Below, piece after piece: positions 23,690-35,437 of a DNA stretch of 64,000 bases. The stretch is from Carposina sasakii (lineage: Eukaryota > Arthropoda > Insecta > Lepidoptera > Carposinidae). The stretch lies in the NCBI GenBank assembly GCA_014607495.2, contig CP053163.1, positions 5,746,716 through 5,810,715 of the forward strand. The letters run 5' to 3'. A model generated the notes under the pieces. The model saw only the letters and a list, made by a program, of their open reading frames with translations, had not been told where the DNA came from and searched no databases. Every line of letters begins with the position of its first letter. Within the stretch, counting starts at the first letter, position 1. The position numbers were made by a program, and so were the translations under genes.

Positions 23690-24978
23690 TCATCCATACT
23701 GGCGAACTATCTTAGCCCATTCCCACGGGTAGTTTCTTTGCACGAAGGCGAGGGTCCGTCTGATTTGTCTGGTCTCTTGCGCTGAACATTGAGGACAGGC
23801 TCCACGAAGAACTAGGGGCGCTAAAGCTGAAACAATAATGCACAATAAAATCAATCTTCAAAATTATTATGTAAAGTTCATGTAAAATCCATTCTTCAAA
23901 AACCCTTTCATATTAGGTCATGTAGCGTCCATACTGCGCCCTATTTAGTCCTGCCTGATCTGGCCATTCTTGTGCCCCACGAGAGTCTACGCCCTGTACC
24001 TGGGTACCTATTTACGGACTGGTCTAAGGACGAAGCCAGCATTAGCTGCTGGGCCCCTGCCGAGTGCAGCAGCTAACTCCTACTAACGCGCAAACAATGT
24101 ATGCTTTTGATACTGTTCTGTGGAACGACCACCTTGCCCGTTCACATTTGACACGATAGAAAGAATCACGCATTTTCATAATGGCAAATAGAAAGACCGA
24201 ATAAAACTCTATAGCTATCATAATCAGCTTTGCCTTTCTATGACGATTTAAACTTACTTCTCAGCCGTCGTCCTATGCCATCGCATGGCCCTTCTCCTAA
24301 GGCACATTTCAGATGACGAGTCATGGTGATCCTATCTTTGAGCAACTGTTCTAACTGGGCGTCGTTCATCTGTGCTACGGGCACTGATAATACGCAAGCC
24401 GCCAGCCCCAGCAAAAGACATCCTAATAGAACCTGAAACAATTATAAATAATAACTAATAAGTTATCCACCTGCACCTATTTCATTACTTTGGGGTCGTC
24501 ATTGCAAATTTCGCGTCATATGGATAATGATATGTACCTATGATTTGTTTTACATTACATGACCACCTGCCTGACGCCAACGAACGTTGAGAAGACATAT
24601 TATAAGTATGACCTACAAGAATAGATAAGGGACCTAAAATACACAAATTATTTGTCATGTAGCAAAATAGTGTAGCCAGAACTGCAAGATCATGAAGGAA
24701 ATCCCACAGCCACGTTTAGCATAGGTAGCATTTATATACATATTATTAATACTTATACATATAATTAATGTTCCTTAGTTCACCACACAAAAAACTAACA
24801 GCGCGTAAACCAACTATGAACTTGCTTAAAAATAAATAAAACGTATCACAGCACCTTTGAGGACCTTTTTCCTGACACGCAACATTTCTAGATAACCATC
24901 ATCTCGTTAGAAAGTATCCAGCCAGTAAGTACCCGAATTATGAGAAGTGATATAAAAAACAAATAACCTTACCTGCAT
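23690..24978 (-). CDS. chemosensory protein D', the complete D gene
   Basis: Three exons: 24978-24973 (ATGCAG, donor GTAAGG), 24432-24258 and 23826-23690. Joining ATGCAG to GTT at the tttcag acceptor gives a clean signal peptide starting MQVLLGCLLLGLAAC. The product is 105 aa with cysteines CALGEGPC-X18-CPQC and intron 2 in phase 1 after ..RRLR. It ends early (..WAKIVRQYG), lacking the tail of A and B. The mini-exon lies about 85 bp beyond the right edge of the duplication, so D' is the only D copy with a proven start codon. It heads the array on the minus strand. Confidence 0.87.
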
Positions 24979-25752
24979 GTTCTTAATACAATAAATCTCA
25001 AACAACTAAACACTTTGAAAATTCCTGTCCTCCACTAGCGTCACTATCCCAACCTTGATTGTAGGGACTGGGCGGTTAGTCAGCTCGTACGGGATCTATC
25101 CCCTCTTTGTAAGGTCGTTAAGGTTGAATTAGGGCTCCTTAGCGATAAGGACCGAAGTTTGGGTTCCCACGGTGGTTGACGCACTCGTTTTATTAGAGGA
25201 AATGAACGTTAAAGAGACGGTTTTTTTAACGACGTTTACTCATAGATGAACTTTTACAGCGAACGCTGATTAACTGCAGTGACGGTAGATAATTGTAGAT
25301 TATTTTATCGCAGCGTCTGTGGACGGTAGTTAGACTTTTCTTGTTTTAGGTACTGTCGTTATGATGACTCTACGAGGCTGGATACTGCTGACGATCGGTG
25401 CTTAGTCAATGTAACTTTTTCTATTCTTTCGGCTTCATATTGGAGCAAACGTTTCGATGAAGAACCACTAATAGGTTGATTCAATCGAGGGTGGGTACTT
25501 AGAAACTGTAGGTACTTAACATCGTTTAATTGGCATCGGCGTTCGTTGTAGCAAATCTATTATGAACATGAAAGCTCATTCACATCTGAAAATGAAGACT
25601 TCTCATTGTTTCAAACGCCTCGATGAGTAATCGAGAAGACCTCGAGAATTAAGTAAGTACGTATTGTTAGTGTAAGTAAATATTGTTATTTACTTTACAC
25701 CTTTTTTCACCTGTCTCATTTAAGGCACCACTCAACGCCGCATTAGCAGCAC
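24979..25752. other. upstream region of the CSP array
   Basis: Unique sequence 5' of CSP D', likely holding its promoter. No clear TATA box or repeat was recognised. Confidence 0.4.
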
Positions 25753-26225
25753 CAGGGGCGGATCTACGTAAGGGCTTTTTGGGCTGTAGCCCAGGGCCCC
25801 GTGAATACAAACGACCCCCAGCCCCCACTAAAAATAATAGGCAATAATTTTGAAAATTAAAAGAAACAATTAAAAAATCCTTTCATAAGATTGGCAACTA
25901 TGGGATCAATCACTCACGGCGCGTCTAGCTACCATCCGTCGGTTTCCCCGTATTTTTCCTAGTTTCGAGAGCGATCGACACAAATTCTCGGTAGAGCCTG
26001 CATTTCCACAGGTAATTGACAACCAGAGGTATGTGGCAAAATCCATAAAAAATTCGCACTTCTGAAGTAGATAGTGCCAAAAAAACAACCGTAAAATTTT
26101 CGCGCTCGCTTCGCTCGCGCTTAAACTACTGTTATTGCTTGTTTTAAGAGATAATGTAGGTGCCACCTATAGGTGTAATCAAAATTGGTGCGGTAAATAA
26201 CTATAGCCCCCCCGTGCCTATGTAT
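25753..26225 (-). mobile_element. hAT-like transposon relic
   Basis: The minus strand (26166-25906) encodes a motif like the C-terminal hAT dimerisation region (NAGSTENLCRSLSKL). The left end starts caggggcggatctac, typical of insect hAT ends; the right end reads cataggcacgg inverted. No clear 8-bp target duplication was found and most of the transposase is missing. Confidence 0.5.
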
Positions 26226-27064
26226 GGCAGGAACTAGTAGGTATAGGTAGCTTGATATAATGTACCTACATTAAGCGTAGGTCATATTTAATAACCTGAA
26301 TGATCGTAAATGAATAACTTTTATGATTTTTTTATCCAGCACCCGTATGATGAATTTGGTGAGAGCGAGATGGCTCACTTTTAAACGTCAAAATTCAAAT
26401 TCACAGAGATATTCATAGACATGAGCTATTAATAACTAGATAAACTAAGTGTATGAACTTTGCATGTAAAAAATAGACTTAAGAATTAGAATAGACACTC
26501 GTTCTCGAGCCACACTGAGTGAATTAGGGCTGATAGAAGTGGTTTGCAATCCCTTTTTACACACCAAGTAGAAACACTTGGCTTTTCTAGTTACTCGTAT
26601 TACTTAGCTCTGTGGATTTCACGTTTAAAAGTGAAATAGGCTTATTGGTCATTGCGTGACACTTTGCTGTTTTTTGATCACTTGTGGCTCTCCATTAGGG
26701 TCGTCCAGTTATTTTAACTTTTTTGAGAGCAATTTTTTAAAAATCATCTTTTGATTAAAATTTTATTTTTAATTAATTTTCTAAGGCCTAATTAAAGTAA
26801 ACTATTTTACTCCTGAAAATATTTTAAAAAGTCGGAAAATTTTGAAATTTTCCTGTGAAAATTTTCAGTATTTTTCCGCCTCAGAATCATGGTCTGATAT
26901 CATGGTATCAATATTTTCCTGGCTGTCACAAGCACCCTGTATGTATCACGGGGAGCTAAAAACACAAGAAGCTAATAATCCATCGTAGTTTCATAGATAA
27001 CATAGCTATTTCTTAAATAATTTACACAGCTCTGTGGTTAGTTGCTCTACTTAGTTTGTGGTGA
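26226..27064. other. intergenic sequence, no feature recognised
   Basis: AT-rich. Contains a caccctgta word near 26930, as in the MITE ends, but no paired end was found. Confidence 0.4.
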
Positions 27065-28670
27065 TTCGGCGGGAAAAGCTGGAAGGGTGCAAGTGTAATT
27101 TTATTATGCTTTATTGTACACAGTAAAGTTTTCACAAATAAAGTTTATGACAAAGAAAATGTACAAAGGCGTGCTTATATCTAAAAGAGATTTCTTCCAG
27201 CAAACCAACCGTGAAAGAGTAATTAACATAAGAGGTAGGTATGTGTGCACACAAACAGACCAATAAACTAAATAATTAAATAAAAGAAAAGACATAAACC
27301 TAAAATAAACAAAAATACCTAAATAGACTACATAAACATAAATACCTAAATAAAACACATAAACATAGATAAGCATAGATAAATAGTACACCTATACATA
27401 CTAAAGGATAAAAATAACATCAAATGTAAGTATATTGGTATACAATAGTAAGAAACCAATAATCAGACACTATTAATCAAGAAGATGGGAGAGATAAGTA
27501 ATGGACCTTTAATCTTTTCTTAAAAACATCAACTGATGGACAGTCTCTCACAGAGTGAGGCAGCTAGTTCCATAGCTTTACCGCATAGACAGTGAAAGAG
27601 AAGTTAAAAGCAACTGAATTGTGACGAGGAGTTTTTAGTAAGGAAGCTGTATTGGACCTCAAAGGATGGTCTCTTGAGAAGAGATACTCAAATCTTTCAC
27701 GTATACAGGGGAGAGGATCGATAAAAGAGTTAAAATGTTAAAATGTGCGCATTCCGGCGAAGTCTGATTGGGAGCCATCTTAGCTCTTTACGAAATTGAG
27801 AGACGTGATCATATTTGCGTAAACCATATATGTAACGGATACCCAGATTCTGGAGTCGTTCCAGTTTATTGAGCAGCTCCTCATTGGCATCAAGATAGCA
27901 AACATCAGCATAGTCTAAAATTTTCTTGTGAAAATAAAAAAATATTTGTAAATGGCTTGTGTTCCGTAAAGTGATGTTTTCTGGTAGATAAGTTATATTT
28001 TGATTACTTGTGATGTGAATCTAGTGCGTGTGGATGGTTTTATACGCAGGTAAGCTGAGTAAAACTTTAGCCGGAATACGATCTCTTCATGGGCCCATGT
28101 AAGTTGTTTCTGCAATTATTTTTCATTTTGACTAACTTTACACTTGTTCTTGAGGATTTTCCCGACGTTTCCATTCATCATTATCATCCATCATAAATTC
28201 AGAAATCATTTACTAAAGACAATGGCTGTATGGGCTTAGTTCCCCTTGCCTTTCCTTCGGTTTTGTTGTTTGTTTGTTTAGTTTATCCCGAAGGAAAGGC
28301 AAGGGGAACTAAGCCCATACAGCCATTGTCTTTAGTAAATGATTTCTGAATTTATGATGGATGATAATGATGATGATGAATGGAAACGTCGGGAAAATCC
28401 TCAAGAACAAGTGTAAAGTTAGTCAAAATGAAAAATTATTGCAGAAACAACTTACATGCGCCCATGAAGAGATCGTAATCCGGCTAAAGTTTTACTCGGC
28501 TTACCTGCGTATAAAACCATGCACACGCACTAGATTCACATCACAAGTAATCAAAATATAACTTATCTACCAGAAAACATCACTTTACGGACACATGCAA
28601 GCCATTTACAAATAATTTTAGATTTTCACAAGAAAATTACACCTACACCCTTCCAGCTTTTCCCGCCGAA
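27065..28670. repeat. large inverted repeat of a ~400-bp GGCGGGAAAAGC element
   Basis: The left arm (27065-27102 plus 27919-28260) and the right arm (28288-28670) are reverse complements around a 27-bp spacer rich in tttg. Each arm is one copy of an interspersed element that starts ttcggcgggaaaagctgg and ends ccttcgggataaac. Other copies are at 42148-42851 and 62228-62628, with a partial copy at 47331-47432. A LINE has inserted into the left arm. Confidence 0.85.
27103..27918 (-). mobile_element. jockey-like LINE, 5'-truncated
   Basis: The minus strand encodes the C-terminal part of a non-LTR reverse transcriptase (ANEELLNKLERLQNLGIRY, LRKYDHVS, WLPIRLRRNAH). Flanking aatttt at 27097-27102 and 27919-27924 is a likely target duplication, and removing the insert restores the repeat arm. 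Frames are broken. Confidence 0.75.
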
Positions 28671-29028
28671 CCCCTTTCCTTCGGGATAAACTAAACAAAC
28701 AAAAAAGTAAAAAATCCGGTAAATCTCTACTTAGTCTGTGGTTGTAAAAAAAAAAAAAAAGCATCTGTGTATTGTGCGATATTTTTCCAGGTTTATTTCG
28801 TAATTAAGGCTGTAATTCACTAAATAAATTCTTAGCAAACTGTTAATTAATGGTATAACACAGAAATCAATCAATTAATGTAGTGGCAGACGTTAGCACC
28901 CGTAATCAGAAGTTAATTAACATCTTGTCAATCATATGGTACTTAATTACCCCTGTCATTTGTTTATTGTTTGTTTACCTACTAATGAAGATTTCCAAAA
29001 CTAAATTGTCAGCTTTTAAGATTTCGTT
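28671..29028. other. upstream region of the 29-kb gene
   Basis: 28671-28702 is an end fragment of the GGCGGGAAAAGC element. A 15-bp A-run begins at 28746. The rest is AT-rich 5' flank or 5'UTR. Confidence 0.4.
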
Positions 29029-30334
29029 ATGAATATTTCGGGATCAGCAGGAGAACCGTCGAATAAACGTCAAGAAAATGGCGACGCATCAAGGGAACCA
29101 GAGCGAAAACTCAAAAAAGCTCGTTTTGCTTGGCAAGTCAAAGGGAAATATCACTTAAAAAACGAAGAGATCAGATCAGGATCCAATGGAGATAGAAACT
29201 CCCAAAATGAAAAAGAGAACTCCATATCATCAGAGCATAAAAGTAGTTCAAGTAATCACAAAGGCAGAACTGAAGAAAATTTAGAAATATTAGGTGATTA
29301 TTTATTAAAGCAGGACTTTAACACTTTAAATTCTGTAGTCACGGACCCTGATAACTCACAGTTCAAATCTAAATCAGTACCAGTGCCAATACCAGTGGAT
29401 AAAGCTGAATATCCAAGATATATTAGTACATTTGAAAGTAGCACACACAATAATGTAACTAGAAGTCCCACTAACAGTGAAGTCAGGTGTATACCCCCTA
29501 CAATGACAATTTTATCTAATTATGCAGAAGATCAATGTATTGCAAGGTGGCAATCAAGACAGGTAATTTGATATTTCAATATCATGTTTCTCTAGTCTCT
29601 AGAAAATGCCTTATTAAAGATTTATTTTATTGTTTCGTAAAAAAAGTATTCATTTTACAGCTTCAAGCAAAAAAAAGACCTTTTGTAATAGAAATATAGT
29701 TTTATTACTAATTAATATAGTCTTATCCCTGTTTTAGGTTGCAAAAAGCTTTGTTGATAATACAATAAATCGAATCTTGGATTCATGGATGGAGGGCCCC
29801 CTGCCAGGTGAAGTGAGTAACAACCCAGTCTTGGCACTGAATGTTGCTGATTTCATCAACAACCTTCCAGGAGACAATACCATAGAAAATGAAGGAATAC
29901 TCATGGCCATATCTGCACATGGCTTGCAGAACAACTCGAGCAGTAATGATGAGGCTCCAAGCATAGACTTGAACAGAGGTGCTGATATAAAGGATGATAT
30001 TATGTTCCCCTCACCTCCAAACAGCCCTTTATTAAGTGAAGATGAGGATCAGCAGAAAGATCTGGACAAAGATGCGGTCACAGACCTTGACAGGTCTTGG
30101 TCCTTTAACACTCTTCACAAAGATGACAATAACTTTCCTTTTCCAGATACCCCTGGTTCCTCCTTTCAGTTTTTTCCTACTGTTGAGAAAGACACACTTG
30201 ACCCATTTATTGATGGTGTAGATAATTTGAATACAGGTGATGAATTTTGCAATCACTTTGACTTTATGGATGCAGCAGTATCATTTGCAATACAAAACAA
30301 AGGTCTTACCTCCTTTGGTACAGATAATGGCTAA
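29029..30334 (+). CDS. uncharacterised protein, two exons, 376 aa
   Basis: Exons 29029-29562 and 29738-30334. The donor is CAG/GTAATT and the acceptor ttttag/GTT, phase 0. Removing the intron makes one frame of 376 codons. The N-terminal half is hydrophilic with a basic patch (ERKLKKARFAWQVKGK, about residues 26-41). The stretch across the junction (EDQCIARWQSRQVAKSFVDN) looks helical and is the likeliest conserved core. The second half is acidic and rich in Asn and Ser (FPSPPNSPLLSEDEDQ), with no transmembrane segment, so probably a soluble, perhaps nuclear, protein. I do not recognise the family. AATAAA at about 31256 may be its poly(A) signal. Confidence 0.8.
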
Positions 30335-31290
30335 TAATATATCAACACTTATCCTTTCTTTACCTACTTACTGTATTCCATAAAAGACTTAATTAGCACA
30401 AAATAAGCCTGTTTTTTAAATTATGAACAACAGCTATTATCAAAATTCTCATATTCCATATATAACATACTTATTTTGTACATAACATTTTAAATTTATA
30501 GCTGAATTATTGTGATAAGAAAAAAATAATATTATGTATTCCCTAAATTGTAGAGTACAAATTGTTTCAAATTGGTTGAAACATATCATGTGACTGAAAT
30601 TGGGCCTAAGGAACATTTGTCTTAGAGTAAAAACTCCATTACCAGTATTTCTTGTAGAATAGTACATTTTAGTATTCAAGTACATTACCATGTTGTATTC
30701 CTTAAATAATTAATAGTATTAAGTTGTTATCAAAACACCCTACAACCCAATCTGTATGTGACAAGATAGCATTTGGATCTGGTTCCACCACTCAGACCAC
30801 TAATTGCAAACTTATATATCTATCTAATCTTGTTACAGAGTAAGTATATTCTTTGGCGCTATACTACCTGTATATGCGGTACATTCCGAAGCAGGCAAAT
30901 ATGCAACAAAGCTAGGGGAGTGGTCTACTAGCGAAATTGTAAACTTTTATAAATGTGCGCCTCAGATCCGAATACTACCAATATCCTTAAGCAGATAGCT
31001 ATTTGTTTTTATTATAATTGTTATATATTATAATATAACACTTAGAATATGTTTAGGATTCCTATTATTAGTAAAAAAAAACTGAACAATGCAGACATGG
31101 TAAAATATGTATGTACTCATTGTGTGAATTGCATAATTAAAATTATATTTATGTGGATATTAGTATTATAAATATTATGTAAGCTAAATAGTCTGCATAT
31201 AAATACCTTTAACATAGTTTTAGTATAAAATGTATGCCATACTGACATTGGAGTCAATAAAAATGATACTCACCAACTAAACTATTTTTT
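30335..31290 (+). other. probable 3'UTR of the 29-kb gene
   Basis: AT-rich and non-coding, ending near an AATAAA at about 31256. Inferred from position only. Confidence 0.4.
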
Positions 31291-31305
31291 TATAGTATAC
31301 ATAAC

Positions 31306-31475
31306 TAGCGGTCGCCCGCGTGAGAGTGCATTACTTCCGTGCGAAGCCGGAGCGGGTCCCTAGTCATACATTATAAACCTTCCTTGTGAATCACTATCTA
31401 TTAAAATACCGCATCAAAATCCGTTCCCTAGTTTGAAAAAGATCTAAGCGTACATAGGGACAGACAGCAGAATTG
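31306..31475 (-). repeat. SINE-like lepidopteran repeat (CTAGCGGTCGCCCGCG end)
   Basis: Begins ctagcggtcgcccgcg, then ..gcgaagccggagcgggtccctag. Same family as 41340, 47433, 48548 and 51333, truncated here. Confidence 0.6.
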
Positions 31476-34095
31476 TATACAGCAAAATGCATATGTAGTG
31501 ATATGTATGCACCCAAGGAGATATATGGTATCAGATCTGGCGTAAGTACCATTTGCCCTGTCCACAGAACACTATGCCCTGTCTGATATTCCTTTATGCA
31601 CATAATATAGTGTTTTGTTTATATTCTCTTTGTTCATGCCAGTGACGTCTTAATTCATCTAAGGTTCATGCAAAACAAATTCTACAGGAACGTAATTAAT
31701 ATAAATAATTTGTCATTAACAAATTTTATTATTGCTTGTTATTATTCACATAATACAAAATAAACTATTCACAAGTTTTAATTCAGACCATTGTTACATA
31801 GAACTCGAATATTTAAAATGAAGCTCAACAAAGATAGTGTTAAGTCTCATTGACATTTGTACAGATTCGATATAATTGCGTCAGACTACACTAAAAACAA
31901 ACTTTTATAGCCCAGTTTAGTTATTCGGATAACTATGACAATTTGGCCGCCCAGATAAGCATACTTAAAGAAAAATAATTTGATTACAATGGGATGGAAC
32001 TGTCAGTAGGTAATGTTATCAAATGTTCTTATGGGCCAATTTATTTATAATAGTTAGGTACTAGCTTGCAGTGTGACACTTCCTAACCGCTACTACACAG
32101 GCTAACCTATGGTCGTAGGGGCGCTAAAACAGTCTATTTCAAAATAGAATATGCGTCTGCACAAATATAAAGATAAAATTCAGTAGTAAATATGTAACAA
32201 TAAGTTAGGTACATGAGGCAAATAATGTACAAGAGCAGTCCCCATTTAGTATCTAACTCCACGGTAATTAAGTATACATTACTATCATGGCCGAATATTT
32301 CTAGGAGTTATTTTATAGTAACTGTACAATCGTCAGCGCATTGATTATATTCGTGGATTTAATTAATATATTTACAAATACATTTTTTTATTATGTAATT
32401 TATCTATATAAATTTCGTGAAACGTATGGCAATGTAAGTAGCGAGTCAATGACGTTACAAGTTGCACTTACACAGCAGAGAAGTTATTTGAGAGTTTACA
32501 CTAATAGACCATTCAGTTACGCTTACGAAGCGCATAGTAGAAAAGATTATGCGCTGCTACACCGCTTATTGATTGGACTAATCCACTAATCAACTACGGA
32601 GTTACCATGACCTTTTTAAAATAGGATTGTTTCCATTGCAAAAGCTAGATGTCACTCTCCTGTTTGTTCTATGCTGCTATTGCCTATCACGCTTCCACAA
32701 TGTAAACAATCCTGCTTAAAAATCTTATGGTCGCATAGCTTGACATTTAATAGGTTATAGATAGGAGATCACATGAAGGAGGACAATGAAAAGATGAGGA
32801 GTAGAAAGGACTTAGATTAGACAATGTAGTCCACCAGTCTACCCCTCCGCCTAACAGACGCCTAGACGTTAGCAAACCTCTTCTTGTCCTTTTATCATTC
32901 ATAGAAGATAGTCTATTGGCGCGATACAGCATTTTATACTGTTTATTTTATCCAAATGGTGTGTTGTAAAGGGAGCATACTATGCTCATCGTTACTACTT
33001 TAAAAAAACTTGATACAGATAAATATACACCTACATGCATTTTTGTGAATTGCATTACATTTTATTTAAGCACTACTTTCATAAGATCAATGTTTCATTT
33101 ATATGTACGTACATATTATAAGCTAACATAATTCTGATGGAGCGCAATAAAGCGTGTTTTATAGAAAAAAAAAACACTATTCAAATATCAAATAATCAGT
33201 GAACATAATGTGGGTGATATAAATTGCCTTAGACAAAGAAAGACACTATTTACTTATCTATCTGTCAATATTTCATTATTTCACAAATAGATGATCAGAA
33301 ATTTTTGTGTAACACATTCTAAAATAATTATTTCATGATATTCCGGAAAACAGACCACTTCACTTAGATATGCTCCACGAGAAGCTATCAGCCAGCAAGG
33401 CTGTTATAATATTAACATGATTTTATTTAACAATATTCATAAACTGTCTAAAATACAATACTTATATATTTACAAGTGCACTCATGACATGATTTTAAAA
33501 GTTCAATACCTTTATTTCGTAAGTATATAAAATTAATAAATATGTAAATAGTGGTATAATCCACATACTTTCCCAATAATAATGTCATGGTATAAAAATA
33601 TTCAGTAAAAATACATAGTAAAAAAACTGTATCCGCCGTTTCAGCCTCGTCGCAAAATTAACAATAAATGATTGTGTATAACTTTTTGTGTGCAAAAATC
33701 TATCTTTTCAGTAAGTACTTATTTAAAAATAAAATGAATGGTTTGTTACTGCGAATTTAAAAACACCAACTCTTACTAAGACACATTGTACAATGTTAAG
33801 TTTATATTTATCTATGTACTTATTTATCAACCAAAAGCAACCCAAAACAGGTACATAAGTACCGACATCAAAATTGTATTCAAACAAAAATATTACACAT
33901 ATTGCTTAGAGGAAATTAACATAAAGAAAATCGACATATTTTTATGTAAGTCTGCTTAGCTCCGCCACACTCTGTTCACACTGTATTCAACTGAAGCGAA
34001 GCGGAGATTTAAGCATTCTGATTGCTCAACTCATGCGACGCTAATCTCCGCCCCGACTCAGTGGAAACGTAATCTATGGACACTCAATCATTGGG

Positions 34096-34253
34096 AGCAT
34101 TCACATGTAATGTAACGTTACAATTTCGAGCATTGCATCAGTGAGGGAGGAAAATCGAGCAAACAAATCACACCTTGTAATGATACAATGTGCAATATGT
34201 TGATTCAACTTGTTACATTGTAATCTGTAATATTACATTACATGCGAATGCTT
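34096..34253. mobile_element. 158-bp MITE-like element
   Basis: Imperfect terminal inverted repeats: agcattcacatgtaatgtaa at the left, and the right end read inverted agcattcgcatgtaatgtaa. No ORF. Confidence 0.6.
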
Positions 34254-35319
34254 AGTGAGGGAGTTAGTATTTTTTAATGTAATGCTCAAATTCGAATATA
34301 TAATGTTACATTCATAGTAATACTCTGGTGAAGGACCACCTTAAGGATATTTACAAAATTATGTCAATAGCTACTAAGAAAAAAACAGACTCGCAATCTA
34401 ATACAATGGCAAGAAAGTAAGTCATGATCTGACAATTTGAAAGGACACTACAAAAGCACCACCAATTTTGTAAATGCAAACTCACTCATCAAGCTTTGAC
34501 AGCTGCAGTGTCTTTGCTTCCATCATTGTGAAATCACTCCATTTGGACGCGATTTTCCTAATGGTCAGATGATAGACTATCTGAAGGCTAAAGTTAATCT
34601 AGATTTAGTTTTAGGGAGAGACAGCATTAAATTTTAGCAGCATCCAACCATGGAAAAAAATCGGCCCTTATTCAATTATGACTGCCCATGTCCTGCTCTA
34701 AGACCAAGTCACAGGTTTCGTTTAACAATATTCTATTCTCACAAAGTATAGACAATATTATAAATAAGTAGGTGGTGAAGATGGCACAAACTGGGCTAAT
34801 TAATGAAACAGTGAGTAAAAAAGTATACTTACATAAAGTTATTTTTACATAGAAATATGTAACATTATTAAAATTATATTGTACTTAGAAAGTTTACAAT
34901 ACACAAGGTAAAAGTACTTTTAGTTGGTATATAGATACACTAATAAAGATTAAAGGGTGGGCCCTAGTTTGTACATTTGCTGGTATGTTTTTATTACACA
35001 TAAATTGGTCATTTTATAATTTATATTTCATGGAAAATGAAATATTTAACCTTTATTCATTTTCTATGATAAAAATTTGTAACTGTGGACTGTGTTCAAT
35101 TTCTTTCTACAATAAAAAAAGAACTTCTATTATGTAAAGCTAAAGTAAAGTAGGCAACAATAGGACCCCCCACAAATTCATAATACCTATATTTCAATAA
35201 TTTCAAACATATACTATAGTTGTTTATAATAATATAAAAACTATGTATCTACAGCTGATCTGTTACTTGCCGACTTAAAAAGCAAGAACCACTTATATGT
35301 TCACAAGACCCCAATAACG

Positions 35320-35437
35320 CAACAAATAATCCTAGATTCACTGTATCAATATTAACTATAATTACATATAATATTTCACAACAAATAATCCTAGATTCAC
35401 TGTATCAATATTAACTATAATTACATATAATATTTCA
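35320..35437. repeat. 59-bp tandem duplication
   Basis: Two apparently identical units at 35320-35378 and 35379-35437, beginning caacaaataatcctag. Confidence 0.9.

Larger units (their letters stand above)
12605..24888. repeat. 12.28-kb tandem duplication, copy 2
   Basis: Second head-to-tail copy, 12284 bp. It carries E', A', B', C' and D'. Only this copy is contiguous with the sequence right of 24890, which holds the mini-exon of D'. Confidence 0.97.

Noticed and set aside
12605..24888. Counting the copy-2 CSPs as five additional diverged genes
   Set aside because: They are identical to copy 1 and may be an assembly duplicate, so they are listed but not treated as independent evidence of gene number.
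32341..32589. 82-codon plus-strand frame
   Set aside because: No recognisable motif, AT-rich composition, and no upstream or downstream splice partner.
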